64,000 nt of DNA from Pedobacter glucosidilyticus DSM 23534 (lineage in GTDB: Bacteria; Bacteroidota; Bacteroidia; Sphingobacteriales; Sphingobacteriaceae), in the NCBI RefSeq assembly GCF_000425145.1, contig NZ_AULF01000023.1, positions 1-64,000 on the forward strand. Direction: 5' to 3'. The position numbers were made by a program, and so were the translations under genes. The notes below the pieces were generated by a model. It saw only the letters and a list, made by a program, of their open reading frames with translations, was not told where the DNA came from and did not search any database. This document shows positions 15,381 to 24,540 of this stretch, in pieces. Numbering within the stretch: position 1 is the stretch's first letter; the number at the start of each line of letters is the position of its first letter.

Positions 15381-15775
15381 AACCACGGAGTACACGAAGA
15401 GCACAGAGCTAGGTTGCTTTTGAGTAGATACAAAAGAGGTTGAAAATTTATAGGCCCAGCTAGGTAAAAATTTATAAAGGTAACTCTGTGAACTTTGAGC
15501 TCTCTGTGGTTAAATAAAAAAAAACTCAGGGTTATAGGGTTAAAAAATCAACCACGGAGTACACGGAAAGCACAGAGCTGGGTTGCTTTTGAGTAGAGAT
15601 AAAAAGAGGTTTAAATTATACGCCCAGCTAGGTAAAAATTTATAAAGGTAACTCTGAGAACTTTGCGGCCTCTGTGGTTAAGTAAAAAAACGCAGGGGTT
15701 ATAGGGTTAAAAAATCAACCACAGAGAACACGGAGAACACAGAGCTGGGTTGCTTTTTAACTGAGATAAAAAGAG
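15381..15775. repeat. Two and a part tandem copies of a ~168-bp palindromic unit
   Basis: Units start with AACCACGGAGTACACG at 15381 and at 15550, and with AACCACAGAGAACACGG at 15717 (spacings 169 and 167). Each full unit ends in CTCTGTGGTTAA, the inverse of its own start, so each is a large imperfect palindrome. The middle includes GCACAGAGCTGGGTTGCTTTT and CCCAGCTAGGTAAAAATTTATAAAGGTAACTCTG. Sequences of this type are known neighbours of GxxExxY genes in many genomes, and one such gene follows directly. The stretch 15324-15380 holds a degenerate piece of the same unit. Confidence 0.85.
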
Positions 15776-15800
15776 AGGTTAAAAATAATAAGACCATAAT

Positions 15801-16184
15801 ATGCATATAGAAAACAAATTAGCCACCGAAGTAATTGGAGCCGCTATAAAGGTTCATAAATATTTAGGTCCTGGTTTGTTAGAATCTGCATATCAAGAAT
15901 GTTTGTATTATGAGTTAAAGAAATCTGGTTTAAACGTTAAAAAAGAACAGAAATTACCTTTACTGTATGAAGATGTAGAATTAGATTGTGGTTATAAATT
16001 AGACATTCTGGTTGACAATAAACTTATTGTAGAAGTAAAAGCTGTAGCAGAAATAAATGATATACATTTAGCACAAATGTTAACTTATTTAAAGCTTTCG
16101 GAATGTAAGTTGGGTTTGCTTATTAATTTTAATGTTCTCTTATTAAAAAGCGGAATTAAAAGAGTAATTAACGATATAGAATAA
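15801..16184 (+). CDS. GxxExxY protein (PD-(D/E)XK-like nuclease fold)
   Basis: A 127-residue protein with the family signature GLLESAY (G-x-x-E-x-x-Y) near residue 25. It is followed by LDCGYKLDILVDNKLIVEVKAV, which contains the D...E-x-K residues of a PD-(D/E)XK nuclease core. The biochemical role is unproven. The family is widespread and sporadic, usually a single gene embedded among CCACGGAGAACACGGAG-type repeats, as here. It splits what would otherwise be a parE-cdd-parC block, which suggests insertion. The ATG directly follows the repeat array. Confidence 0.85.
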   Translation: MHIENKLATEVIGAAIKVHKYLGPGLLESAYQECLYYELKKSGLNVKKEQKLPLLYEDVELDCGYKLDILVDNKLIVEVKAVAEINDIHLAQMLTYLKLSECKLGLLINFNVLLLKSGIKRVINDIE

Positions 16185-16238
16185 AAGAGTAAACAAGAAT
16201 GGGGATTAATAAATGTAATCTCTATAGTTTATAATAAT

Positions 16239-18947
16239 ATGGAAGAAAACAATTACGAAAACGAAGAAGTACTTCATAATGTAACGGCTATAAACGGCCT
16301 GTACGAGAACTGGTTCTTAGATTATGCTTCTTATGTAATTTTGGATAGGGCTGTACCTCATATTCATGATGGTTTGAAGCCTGTACAAAGACGTATTCTT
16401 CACTCTTTAAAAGAAATGGACGATGGTCGTTTTAACAAAGCGGCAAACGTGATTGGTAATACCATGAAATATCACCCTCATGGTGATGCTTCTATTGGCG
16501 ATGCCATGGTCCAAATTGGTCAAAAAAATCTTTTAATTGATACCCAAGGAAACTGGGGAGACCCTATTACCGGAGATTCTGCAGCAGCTCCTCGTTACAT
16601 AGAGGCCAGATTATCTAAGTTTGCCTTAGATGTTGTGTTTAATCCTGATACTACAGAATGGCAAGCTTCTTATGATGGTAGAAATAAAGAACCCGTTACG
16701 CTACCTGTAAAATTCCCGTTATTACTAGCGCAAGGCGCAGAGGGTATAGCAGTAGGTTTGGCTACCAAAGTTATGCCTCACAATTTTGTTGAGCTGATTG
16801 ACGCTTCTATAGAGGTTTTAAAAGGAAACAGACCAGATATCCTTCCTGATTTTCAAACCGGTGGTATGGCAGATTTTTCTGCTTATAATGAAGGTCAACG
16901 CGGTGGTAAAATCAGGGTTCGAGCTAAAATTTCAGAGCTTGATAAAAAAACTTTAGTGATTACCGAAATCCCTTTCAGCACCACAACCATCGGCTTAATT
17001 GATAGTATTATCGCAGCTAATGATAAGGGAAAAATCAAAATCAAAAAAATAGAAGATAATACAGCTAAAGATGTAGAGATTTTGATTCATTTAGCGCCAG
17101 GTATCTCTCCAGATGTTACCATAGATGCTTTATACGCTTTTACAGCTTGTGAAACATCTATCTCGCCAAATACCTGTGTTATCAAAGGCGATAAGCCTCA
17201 TTTTATGAGTGTAAATGATATTCTGATAGAGAGTACACATTACACCAAAAACCTATTAAAAAGGGAGTTAGAGATTAAATTGCATGATTTGCAAGAAAAG
17301 ATTTTCTTTAGCTCGTTACTAAAAATATTCATTCAGGAGGGGATGTATAAACATCCTGAATATGAAAACTCATCAAATTTTGATGAAGTTGTAAAAGTAT
17401 TACATCAACTTTTTGAACCATTTAAGTCATCTCTTTATAGAGAAATTTTAGCTGAAGATTTTAAAAGGTTAATTGATAAACCTATGAGTAGCATCACCCG
17501 CTTTGATGTTAAAAAAGCGGATGAGCAAATGGCGGCTTTAGAAAAAGACATCATCCAAATTAAAAAAAACTTAAAGCATCTTACAGATTTCGCTATTGAT
17601 TATTTCCTAAAACTAAAAGAAAAGTACGGAAAAGATAGAGGTCGTAAAACAGAAATCAGAGCTTTTGACAAGGTAGAAGCCTCTCAAGTAGCTTTAGCAA
17701 ATACCAAGTTTTATGTAAACCGTGAAGATGGTTTTGTAGGAACAGGCTTAAGAAAAGATGAATATGTATTTGATTGTTCTGATTTAGACGATATCATCGT
17801 TTTTAGAGAAGATGGTATCTGCTTGGTAACTAAAGTTCAAGATAAAACCTTCGTAGGGAAAGGTATTTTACACGTAGGTGTATTTAAAAAGAATGATGAC
17901 CGTACCATTTATAACATGATTTATAAAGATGGTAAAACAGGCACATCTTACATGAAAAGATTTGCCGTTGGTGGCGTAACCAGAGATAAAGAGTATGATT
18001 TAACCAAAGGTAGCAAAGGTTCTAAGGTTTTATATTTTACGGCTAATCCTAACGGAGAGGCAGAAGTGGTCAATGTGGCTTTAAAGCCGATGTCTAAATT
18101 GCGTAAATTAAGTTTTGATTTAGATTTTGCCGAGACAGCCATTAAAGGAAGAGCCTCTCAAGGTAATATCGCAACCAAATATGCAGTAAAGAAAATCACT
18201 CTAAAATCTAAAGGAGTTTCTACCCTTGCCGGAAGAAGAATTTGGTTTGATGATGTAGTTAAACGTTTAAATGAAAATGGGCATGGACGTTTCTTAGGTG
18301 AGTTCCAAGCAGAAGATAAAATATTATGTGTTTTTGCTGATGGCAGCTACGAGCTTAGTAGTTTTGATTTAACTAACCATTTTGATGATAAAATGGTGAG
18401 GATGGAAAAGTTTAATCCAGAAGCTATCTATGCTGTTATCCATCAAGACGGAAAATCAAAAGTTTACTACATTAAACGCTTTAAATTTGAGGATATAGCC
18501 ATAGGTAAAAGAATTGGTTTCATTAATGAAGAGCCTGGTTCTAAGATGATGATCATTACCAAAGCTCAACAACCCATAGTTAAAATAGAAGCTTTAAAAG
18601 GTAAAAGTCAGCTTTTTGATGAAAGCGAAGTTAATTTAGCAGAGCTGATAGATGTAAAAGGTATCAAAGCACAAGGCAATAAGTTAAGTCCGCATGATGT
18701 GCAAAAAGTTACTTTATTAACTGATGAGCTAGAAGAAGAAATAGAAGAAGAAAAGTCTGTAGCATCTTTAGAGGAAGATGAAACAGAAGGGTTAGAGCCT
18801 AATGCAACAGAAATAACTGATGAATCTGAAAAAGAAGAAAAGCAAGCCGAGCCATCAGAATCAAAACCTATTAAGAAAATAGATTTTGAAATTACCAATC
18901 CTGATGATATTGATATAGACGATAAAGGGCAGTTGGGATTGTTTTAA
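16239..18947 (+). CDS. parC: DNA topoisomerase IV subunit A
   Basis: The DNA-breaking subunit of topoisomerase IV, 902 residues. The N-terminal domain has DGLKPVQRRILHSL and the catalytic tyrosine in AAPRYIEARL (Tyr120), which forms the covalent bond to DNA. A coiled-coil and C-terminal beta-pinwheel follow. The last 80 residues are a Glu/Ser-rich acidic tail ending DIDDKGQLGLF, a low-complexity extension common in this phylum. Pairing with parE upstream supports ParC over GyrA; the strict GyrA box was not seen. Expression may come from its own promoter because the GxxExxY unit separates it from parE-cdd. Confidence 0.92.
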   Translation: MEENNYENEEVLHNVTAINGLYENWFLDYASYVILDRAVPHIHDGLKPVQRRILHSLKEMDDGRFNKAANVIGNTMKYHPHGDASIGDAMVQIGQKNLLIDTQGNWGDPITGDSAAAPRYIEARLSKFALDVVFNPDTTEWQASYDGRNKEPVTLPVKFPLLLAQGAEGIAVGLATKVMPHNFVELIDASIEVLKGNRPDILPDFQTGGMADFSAYNEGQRGGKIRVRAKISELDKKTLVITEIPFSTTTIGLIDSIIAANDKGKIKIKKIEDNTAKDVEILIHLAPGISPDVTIDALYAFTACETSISPNTCVIKGDKPHFMSVNDILIESTHYTKNLLKRELEIKLHDLQEKIFFSSLLKIFIQEGMYKHPEYENSSNFDEVVKVLHQLFEPFKSSLYREILAEDFKRLIDKPMSSITRFDVKKADEQMAALEKDIIQIKKNLKHLTDFAIDYFLKLKEKYGKDRGRKTEIRAFDKVEASQVALANTKFYVNREDGFVGTGLRKDEYVFDCSDLDDIIVFREDGICLVTKVQDKTFVGKGILHVGVFKKNDDRTIYNMIYKDGKTGTSYMKRFAVGGVTRDKEYDLTKGSKGSKVLYFTANPNGEAEVVNVALKPMSKLRKLSFDLDFAETAIKGRASQGNIATKYAVKKITLKSKGVSTLAGRRIWFDDVVKRLNENGHGRFLGEFQAEDKILCVFADGSYELSSFDLTNHFDDKMVRMEKFNPEAIYAVIHQDGKSKVYYIKRFKFEDIAIGKRIGFINEEPGSKMMIITKAQQPIVKIEALKGKSQLFDESEVNLAELIDVKGIKAQGNKLSPHDVQKVTLLTDELEEEIEEEKSVASLEEDETEGLEPNATEITDESEKEEKQAEPSESKPIKKIDFEITNPDDIDIDDKGQLGLF

Positions 18948-18970
18948 CTATGTACATATACATATCTAAG

Positions 18971-19500
18971 AGGCTGTCTCAAAAATCATATTTGTCACAT
19001 TGAGCGGACCTTTGTTGTCATCCTGAGGTCTAATATATTTCATATAAATCAATATTAAATGACGTGTTTAAGTAGTTCGATAGTCCTGCCCAAGCATTAA
19101 CAACCGTTTACGCCCAATTCCGCCTTGGCGGTTGCGGCTTCTAGAGGATTAGCCTTAGTAGAACCTTTAGAAGCAAGCGGCGCAGCGGAGAGTTTATTCA
19201 ATTAGCTTATTGTTTTTTAAAGGCTTTCATGTGTTCGCTACGCTCGGGTTTGGGTACTTTTTGCGGAAACATGCGAAGCATTCATGAAGGCCAAAATATA
19301 AAATCAATACTTTGAATAAAAGTACCTTGACATGGCCGGTCAAGAGGCCGGAAAGCCAGCGGGTGAATGCCTGATTTTTAAACATTTATAAAAAACGTCA
19401 ATGGTAGCGGAGTCGAGTTGTCATCCTGAGCGGAGTCGAAGGAAAGAAAAAGGCTTCGACTCCGCTCAGCCTGACACAAAGTGATGATTTGAGACAGCCT
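18971..19500. mobile_element. 530-bp element with 13-bp perfect terminal inverted repeats
   Basis: The ends AGGCTGTCTCAAA (18971-18983) and TTTGAGACAGCCT (19488-19500) are exact inverses. The complementarity continues imperfectly inward for about 40 bases (TTTGTCACATTGAGCGGA against TCCGCTCAGCCTGACACAAA). There is no open frame of note inside, so it resembles a MITE-like non-autonomous element. No target-site duplication is apparent. The interior contains stretches much less AT-rich than the neighbourhood (for instance AAGCAAGCGGCGCAGCGGAG) and a REP-like hairpin near its right end. It fills the whole parC-kinase gap. Confidence 0.6.
19419..19476. repeat. REP-like palindrome
   Basis: TGTCATCCTGAGCGGAGTCG and its inverse CGACTCCGCTCAGCCTGACA form a stem of about 22 bp with a short A/G-rich loop. 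The same core TGAGCGGAGTCGAA occurs in the palindrome at 59030-59100. It lies within the 530-bp element. Its repeated, GC-rich, palindromic nature is that of extragenic palindromic repeats. Confidence 0.7.
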
Positions 19501-19537
19501 TTTTTTGTTTGGATTAAATTTTGCTTAAAGCTTTTTA

Positions 19538-22066
19538 ATGAACCAACAAACAAAAAGCTTTAGCCAATCTGTTCGGGGTAAAATTATCATAGCAGCATTT
19601 TTTGCTTGTATAGCTTTAGGTCTTGCATGGGCTACCAGTAAGTATGCGTTTAACAAAATGCTTAATTCTTTTGAAGATGTTGCCAAACCCGGCGAACGCT
19701 TAAGATTGGTAAATGAGCTTACTTTTAAAATCATTAGTTTAGACCAATTACAAAAAGCTCAAGCACTAAACAACCCGGGCGATTACAGTATTTTTTTAGA
19801 AGAAACCAAGCAATTAAGTTTAGGTATTGATAGCCTAAGCAAGCTTTATGTTAATGATTCTTTACAGCTTAGCCGTATCAAATCTATGAATGAGCTACTG
19901 AAAGAAAGAGACCGCTTATTCATCAATTACTTAAAAGTGAGAGAAGGGTTGCTTAATAACAACTCTTTTTCTAACCAAGTTGCAGAGTTAAACGCTTTGG
20001 TTAATGAATCATCCAAAGATCTGGATAGTTTAGTTTTACGTTCAGAAAAAAGAACACTAACCACTACCATAAAAGATGCTGATGGAAATAAGTCTACCGA
20101 AGAGCCTAAAACTTTCTTTGGTAAATTATTTGGCAAGAAAAAGACAGATAAAAGTAATCAGTCTTTCAATATCATGAATGAGGAACTTAATGTAAAAGTA
20201 GATACTTTAGCTTTATCACGTCAAGATAGTATTATCCAAAATGTGGAGAAAACCATTAGGCAATTAGAAGAAGTTCAACGCAAAAAAAGTGAAGTTTTTA
20301 TTAATAGAGAAGCTATTTTAGCTAGTACCAGCGATTTACTCATCAATAAAATGTTAACCGTTTTACGTGAGGTAGAAAGCGAAGCTGTTAAGCAAATAGA
20401 AATCAACAATAAAGAAGCCCGTGAAGTGGTAAATGATAGCATCAAGCAAATCAGTATCATCATCATTGTTTTTTTCTTAGTCACGGTTATCTTACTTTAT
20501 TTTATCCTTTCTGATATTGCAAAAAGCAACCAATACCGTAAAGATTTAGAGTTAGCTAAAGAAGAAGCCGAGTATCATAGTTTAGCAAAACAACGCTTTT
20601 TATCTAACATGAGCCATGAGATTAGAACACCTTTACAAGCTATTATTGGATATTCAGAGCTCATCAGAAAACAAGAAAATCCTCGTAAAAAGGATATTGA
20701 AGCTATATATCATTCATCAGAACATTTAATGCAAATTGTAAATGAGGTATTAGATTATAACCGTATTGTATCAGGAAAACTTACTTTCTCTCACGAAGTT
20801 TTTAATATGCAAAAACTTTTAACCGAGGTGCTTTCTGTGATGCACTTACAAGCGGAGAAAAAAGAACTTAAAATTGTTCAGGATTTTGATGTTAACGATG
20901 ACTTATGGGTAGAAGGTGATGCTTTTAGGCTGAAACAAATTCTCTACAATTTGTTAAGCAATGCTATTAAATTTACTCATGCAGGCATGGTTAGCATTTC
21001 AGTATCTTATAAAAAGCAAGCTGATGATGTGCATTTTATGTTTGTTGTTGAAGATACCGGAATTGGAATGACTAAAGAAGAACTTAAGCTGATTTTTAAC
21101 GAGTTCGAGCAAGCCAATAACCCCGAAAACAAGGAGATGAATAGGGCCGGTGCCGGGTTAGGACTAAGCATAGTTAAAGCCTTAGTGGAAAGTCAGGAAG
21201 GTAGAATACACGTGAAGAGCAGTCCTTCAAATGGAAGTTCATTTACTGTTTATTTAAAGTTTAAAGAGGTAAATAAGCCTCATGAGGGTAATATATTAGG
21301 GGTAAAAAACACTTTACTATCAACTGCTTTTAATGGCAAAATATGGGTGGTAGATGATGATCCATTCATTTTAGATCTATGTTCGCTAATTTTTGCTCAT
21401 CATCAAATAGCATATCAATGTTTTTCATCGCCAGAAGAGGCTCTGGAAGCAAAAATTACTAATGATGTTAAGTTTATCTTTTTAGATATGCGTATGCCGG
21501 GTATGAACGGTATAACACTTTGTAAAAAATTAAAAGAAAAAATTCAACATCCAGAAGTATCGGTGTATGCTTTAACAGCTCAGGTTTTACCAGAAGAAAG
21601 AGCACAGGTTATAAATAGTGGTTTTGATGGCTTGCTGATGAAACCTTTTAAAGAAGAGCAATTGCTTTCCATTTTGTTAAATGGCAGCTTACCTACCGTT
21701 GATTTTGAAAATGAAAATCAGCCAGAATTTGATTTAACTGCTTTAGAGAAAATGACTTTTGGCGATTGGGAACAAACTGTAAATATCTTAAATCGGTTTG
21801 TTGAAGATTGTAGCCAAGATATAAAGATGCTAGAAAGTGATATTGAACAACAAAATTTAGAAGAAGCTAGTTTGGTAGCTCATCGTATTGCCGGACGTGT
21901 TGCACAAGTGGGTGCAAGGCCTTTAGCGGTATTGTTTAGAGAGCAAGAACTAGTTTTGCAACAAGCAGAAAAGTGGGATCACCAATTTAATGAAACTTTA
22001 TTACATCTTATAAAGCAATTAAATTTATTGATAGACGAAATAGAGAAACTAAAAGCAAAAGCTTAA
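19538..22066 (+). CDS. Hybrid sensor histidine kinase with receiver and Hpt domains
   Basis: An 842-residue inner-membrane kinase combining several phosphorelay modules. A membrane helix near residues 13-30 and another near 307-325 enclose a mostly helical periplasmic sensor region. The HisKA domain has MSHEIRTPL with His360. The ATPase domain shows LYNLLSNAIKF, VEDTGIGM and GAGLGLSIVKALVE. The receiver domain contains VVDDDPF, LDMRMPG with Asp650 and a conserved Lys in LMKPF. The C-terminal Hpt domain has LVAHRIAGRV with His782, so phosphate can pass on to a separate response regulator. None is adjacent. The 3' end overlaps the convergent glycosyltransferase by four bases. Confidence 0.9.
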   Translation: MNQQTKSFSQSVRGKIIIAAFFACIALGLAWATSKYAFNKMLNSFEDVAKPGERLRLVNELTFKIISLDQLQKAQALNNPGDYSIFLEETKQLSLGIDSLSKLYVNDSLQLSRIKSMNELLKERDRLFINYLKVREGLLNNNSFSNQVAELNALVNESSKDLDSLVLRSEKRTLTTTIKDADGNKSTEEPKTFFGKLFGKKKTDKSNQSFNIMNEELNVKVDTLALSRQDSIIQNVEKTIRQLEEVQRKKSEVFINREAILASTSDLLINKMLTVLREVESEAVKQIEINNKEAREVVNDSIKQISIIIIVFFLVTVILLYFILSDIAKSNQYRKDLELAKEEAEYHSLAKQRFLSNMSHEIRTPLQAIIGYSELIRKQENPRKKDIEAIYHSSEHLMQIVNEVLDYNRIVSGKLTFSHEVFNMQKLLTEVLSVMHLQAEKKELKIVQDFDVNDDLWVEGDAFRLKQILYNLLSNAIKFTHAGMVSISVSYKKQADDVHFMFVVEDTGIGMTKEELKLIFNEFEQANNPENKEMNRAGAGLGLSIVKALVESQEGRIHVKSSPSNGSSFTVYLKFKEVNKPHEGNILGVKNTLLSTAFNGKIWVVDDDPFILDLCSLIFAHHQIAYQCFSSPEEALEAKITNDVKFIFLDMRMPGMNGITLCKKLKEKIQHPEVSVYALTAQVLPEERAQVINSGFDGLLMKPFKEEQLLSILLNGSLPTVDFENENQPEFDLTALEKMTFGDWEQTVNILNRFVEDCSQDIKMLESDIEQQNLEEASLVAHRIAGRVAQVGARPLAVLFREQELVLQQAEKWDHQFNETLLHLIKQLNLLIDEIEKLKAKA

Positions 22067-23526
22067 TTTTTTAATCCCATAAAACTGTGTTTGATGGAAT
22101 AAAAGTTTAACAAACAAAATCCACAAAATAGAAGCGTATGAAAGGGTAATAATCCAAAATCTCGATAAATAAAAGATAAGATCATCCCGCTCAGGAAATA
22201 AAAAGCTAAGAAAAATTCTACAAAAAATGATTTAGGTAAACTTTTCTTGATATAGATATTATCCATAAAGCCTTCTTTTTTATCGTTGATATTAAATTTT
22301 GGTGTTCTGATAAAATCAGATTTAAACCCGAAAATACCTTCTAAAACCGCTATAGCATTATGAAAACTCATGGCCATAGAGAATGATAAAAAAACAGGGA
22401 AAAGCTTTAAGAAGTTTAAAAAACTTGTTTTTTTAGAGAAATAAGATGTTGTGTAGAAAATAGCAACGATGATAAATCCGCCTACAAAAACAGTCATCAA
22501 ATTAAAATATAAAATATCAATCAGATGCAAGTTCTTGATTACCAAAATAGGTAAGCTTAAAATACTTACTATAAATACCAATAAAAAGGCATAAGAGTTA
22601 AGCAAGTGTAAGGAGCCGAAAATTTTACGGGCAAGGCTTTCGTTGGATTGCCAAATTTGCGAAAGCATTTTTTTTGAGGTTTCTATAGCGCCTTTAGTCC
22701 AGCGATGCTGCTGAGATTTATAAGCGTTAAGTTCCATGGGTAGTTCTGCCGGAGTGCCAAACTCTTCTACATATTTAAACTTCCAGCCTTTTAGTTGTGC
22801 TCTATAACTTAAATCTAAATCTTCTGTTAAGGTATCATGTTGCCAGCCACCAGCTTCTACAATACAGGCTTTACGCCAAATACCAGCTGTACCATTAAAA
22901 TTGATGAATAAATTCTGCTTATTTCTGCCTGTTTGTTCAACCGTAAAATGGCCATCTAAGCCAAAGCTTTGGATTTTTGTTAACAGAGAATAATCCTCAT
23001 TTAAATGCTCCCACTTGCTTTGGACCATACCAAGCTCAGCCTCTTGAAAGTAAGGTACGAGCTTTTGTAAAAAGTCTTGTGGAGGAACAAAATCGGCATC
23101 AAAAATAGCTATTAATTCTCCAGAAGCTTGTTCTAAACCATATTGTAAAGCACCGGCTTTAAAACCAATATTTCTTGTTCTGGTAATATGTTTAATATTA
23201 AAACCAGCAGCTTGTTGTTCTTTGATAAGTTGAGCTGTTAAGGCCAAAGAATCGTCATTAGAATCATCCAACACTTGTATTTCTAATAGCGCTTTAGGAT
23301 AATCTAACTCGCAAACACTTTTTATCAGTCGTTTTACAACATAAAGCTCATTAAACAAAGGTAATTGTATGGTTACTTTAGGTTGATGATGCCATGATGA
23401 AGCTTTAACCTCTTTTTTAGATGATTTGATATAATAATAAACCAGAAAAGCTTGACCTATACTAAATATAAAAATGGCTAATAAGCAAAAAGCATAAATG
23501 ATTAAGATAGAATACTGTAGAAACAT
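22063..23526 (-). CDS. Membrane glycosyltransferase family 2 (cellulose synthase-like)
   Basis: A 487-residue processive-type GT2 enzyme. One N-terminal membrane helix precedes the GT-A domain, with VTIQLPLFNE at the start, an IFDADFVPP motif (D-x-D-type metal site), TEDLDLSYR (acceptor Asp), and QQHRWTKGAIET matching the Q-x-x-R-W motif. Three to four helices follow. It should move sugar from a nucleotide donor to a lipid or growing glycan at the membrane. It lies six bases after a second GT2 gene on the same strand, so the two are likely in one operon. Confidence 0.85.
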   Translation of the reverse strand: MFLQYSILIIYAFCLLAIFIFSIGQAFLVYYYIKSSKKEVKASSWHHQPKVTIQLPLFNELYVVKRLIKSVCELDYPKALLEIQVLDDSNDDSLALTAQLIKEQQAAGFNIKHITRTRNIGFKAGALQYGLEQASGELIAIFDADFVPPQDFLQKLVPYFQEAELGMVQSKWEHLNEDYSLLTKIQSFGLDGHFTVEQTGRNKQNLFINFNGTAGIWRKACIVEAGGWQHDTLTEDLDLSYRAQLKGWKFKYVEEFGTPAELPMELNAYKSQQHRWTKGAIETSKKMLSQIWQSNESLARKIFGSLHLLNSYAFLLVFIVSILSLPILVIKNLHLIDILYFNLMTVFVGGFIIVAIFYTTSYFSKKTSFLNFLKLFPVFLSFSMAMSFHNAIAVLEGIFGFKSDFIRTPKFNINDKKEGFMDNIYIKKSLPKSFFVEFFLAFYFLSGMILSFIYRDFGLLPFHTLLFCGFCLLNFYSIKHSFMGLKN

Positions 23527-23532
23527 TTTGCT

Positions 23533-24246
23533 TTATAGATTTTTAAAAATCATCCAAATAATTTTATAACCAGCTAAAATAACACCTTTTACCGTTCCAG
23601 AAACCTTACTAACACCAATTCTTTTACGGTATTTAACTGGCACTTCAATACATCTTAAGCCTTGCTTAGCAGCTTTAATCTGCATCTCAACCGTCCAACC
23701 GTAGGTTTTGTCTTGCATGTTAATTTGTTGCAAATGTAACCATGTTATTGCTCTAAATGGTCCTAAGTCTGTAAATTTAACTCCATAAAACAGCCTGATT
23801 AATTTTGTAGCTAACCAATTGCCAAACTCTTGTGGAATAGTCATGGAGTTTTTTTCTTTTACGCCTAAAGCTCTGGAACCAATAACTAAGTCGGCTTGTT
23901 TTTTTAAAATCGGGTCAATAATAGCTGGAATTTCTTCGGGGTAGTCAGAAAAATCGCCGTCTAAAAAAACAACAATATCTTGTGGCTTAATATATTGGTT
24001 ACTTAAGAAGTCTATACCTTTTAAACAAGCATATCCATAACCAGGACGGGGTTCATCAACAACCACAGCGCCAGCCATTTCTGCTTGTGTTTTTGTGTTA
24101 TCTTTTGAGTTATTATTAGCCACAACAATAGTTTTAACAAATTCTTTAGGTATAGCTTGTATAACTTTAGCTATAGATTGTTCTTCATTATATGCCGGAA
24201 TAATTACATATACATTAGTAGTTAGTGGAGACAATTCTTCTGGCAT
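23533..24246 (-). CDS. Glycosyltransferase family 2 (polyprenyl-phosphate type)
   Basis: A soluble 237-residue GT2 enzyme starting with YVIIPAYNEEQSIAKVI. It carries the NNNSKDNT segment and FLDGDFSDYPEEI (D-x-D). Unlike full DPM1-type enzymes it has no long C-terminal membrane domain, only a hydrophobic tail KGVILAGYKIIWMIFKNL. Relatives move sugars onto polyprenyl phosphate or related lipid acceptors; the precise donor cannot be told. It is the first gene of a two-gene operon with the membrane GT2. A palindrome of operator type lies about 225 bases upstream. The 24247-24470 gap is very AT-rich with no other feature. Confidence 0.82.
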   Translation of the reverse strand: MPEELSPLTTNVYVIIPAYNEEQSIAKVIQAIPKEFVKTIVVANNNSKDNTKTQAEMAGAVVVDEPRPGYGYACLKGIDFLSNQYIKPQDIVVFLDGDFSDYPEEIPAIIDPILKKQADLVIGSRALGVKEKNSMTIPQEFGNWLATKLIRLFYGVKFTDLGPFRAITWLHLQQINMQDKTYGWTVEMQIKAAKQGLRCIEVPVKYRKRIGVSKVSGTVKGVILAGYKIIWMIFKNL

Positions 24247-24471
24247 TGATATCTAAATAATTTTTTAATGATATTGAATAGCTAAGTCTTGAAAAAATCG
24301 TATTAAATATTTTAAAAAATATTTAACTTTAATTAGACTAATATTTACATTAGAATAAACTTAAACTTCCTCAAAATTACTAACAATTACGTTGGCAGGT
24401 GTAGAAAAGTTTTAGGGATGGTATGAAAAATACAAACTTTTAAAAAGCTTAAAATTATGGCTTGGTTCTGT

Positions 24472-24492
24472 TGTACCGTATCAAACGGTACA
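24472..24492. promoter_or_regulatory. 21-bp palindrome, possible operator
   Basis: TGTACCGT and ACGGTACA are perfect inverses with a five-base centre (ATCAA). The shape, two 8-bp half sites with a short spacer, is that of a dimeric regulator site rather than of a terminator, as no T run follows. It sits in the gap upstream of the glycosyltransferase operon and after the rpoN palindrome. Confidence 0.45.
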
Positions 24493-24501
24493 CATGAAAT
24501 T

Positions 24502-24531
24502 GTAATAGGCTTAAAGCTTTAAGCCTATTAC
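24502..24531 (-). terminator. 30-bp perfect palindrome after rpoN
   Basis: GTAATAGGCTTAAAG followed immediately by its inverse gives a perfect 30-bp palindrome with no loop, nine bases beyond the rpoN stop. As RNA it would form a long hairpin and could end or stabilise the rpoN transcript. A T run does not follow, so an intrinsic-terminator role is only probable. A protein-binding role is also possible. Confidence 0.5.
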
Positions 24532-24540
24532 GATGAATTT

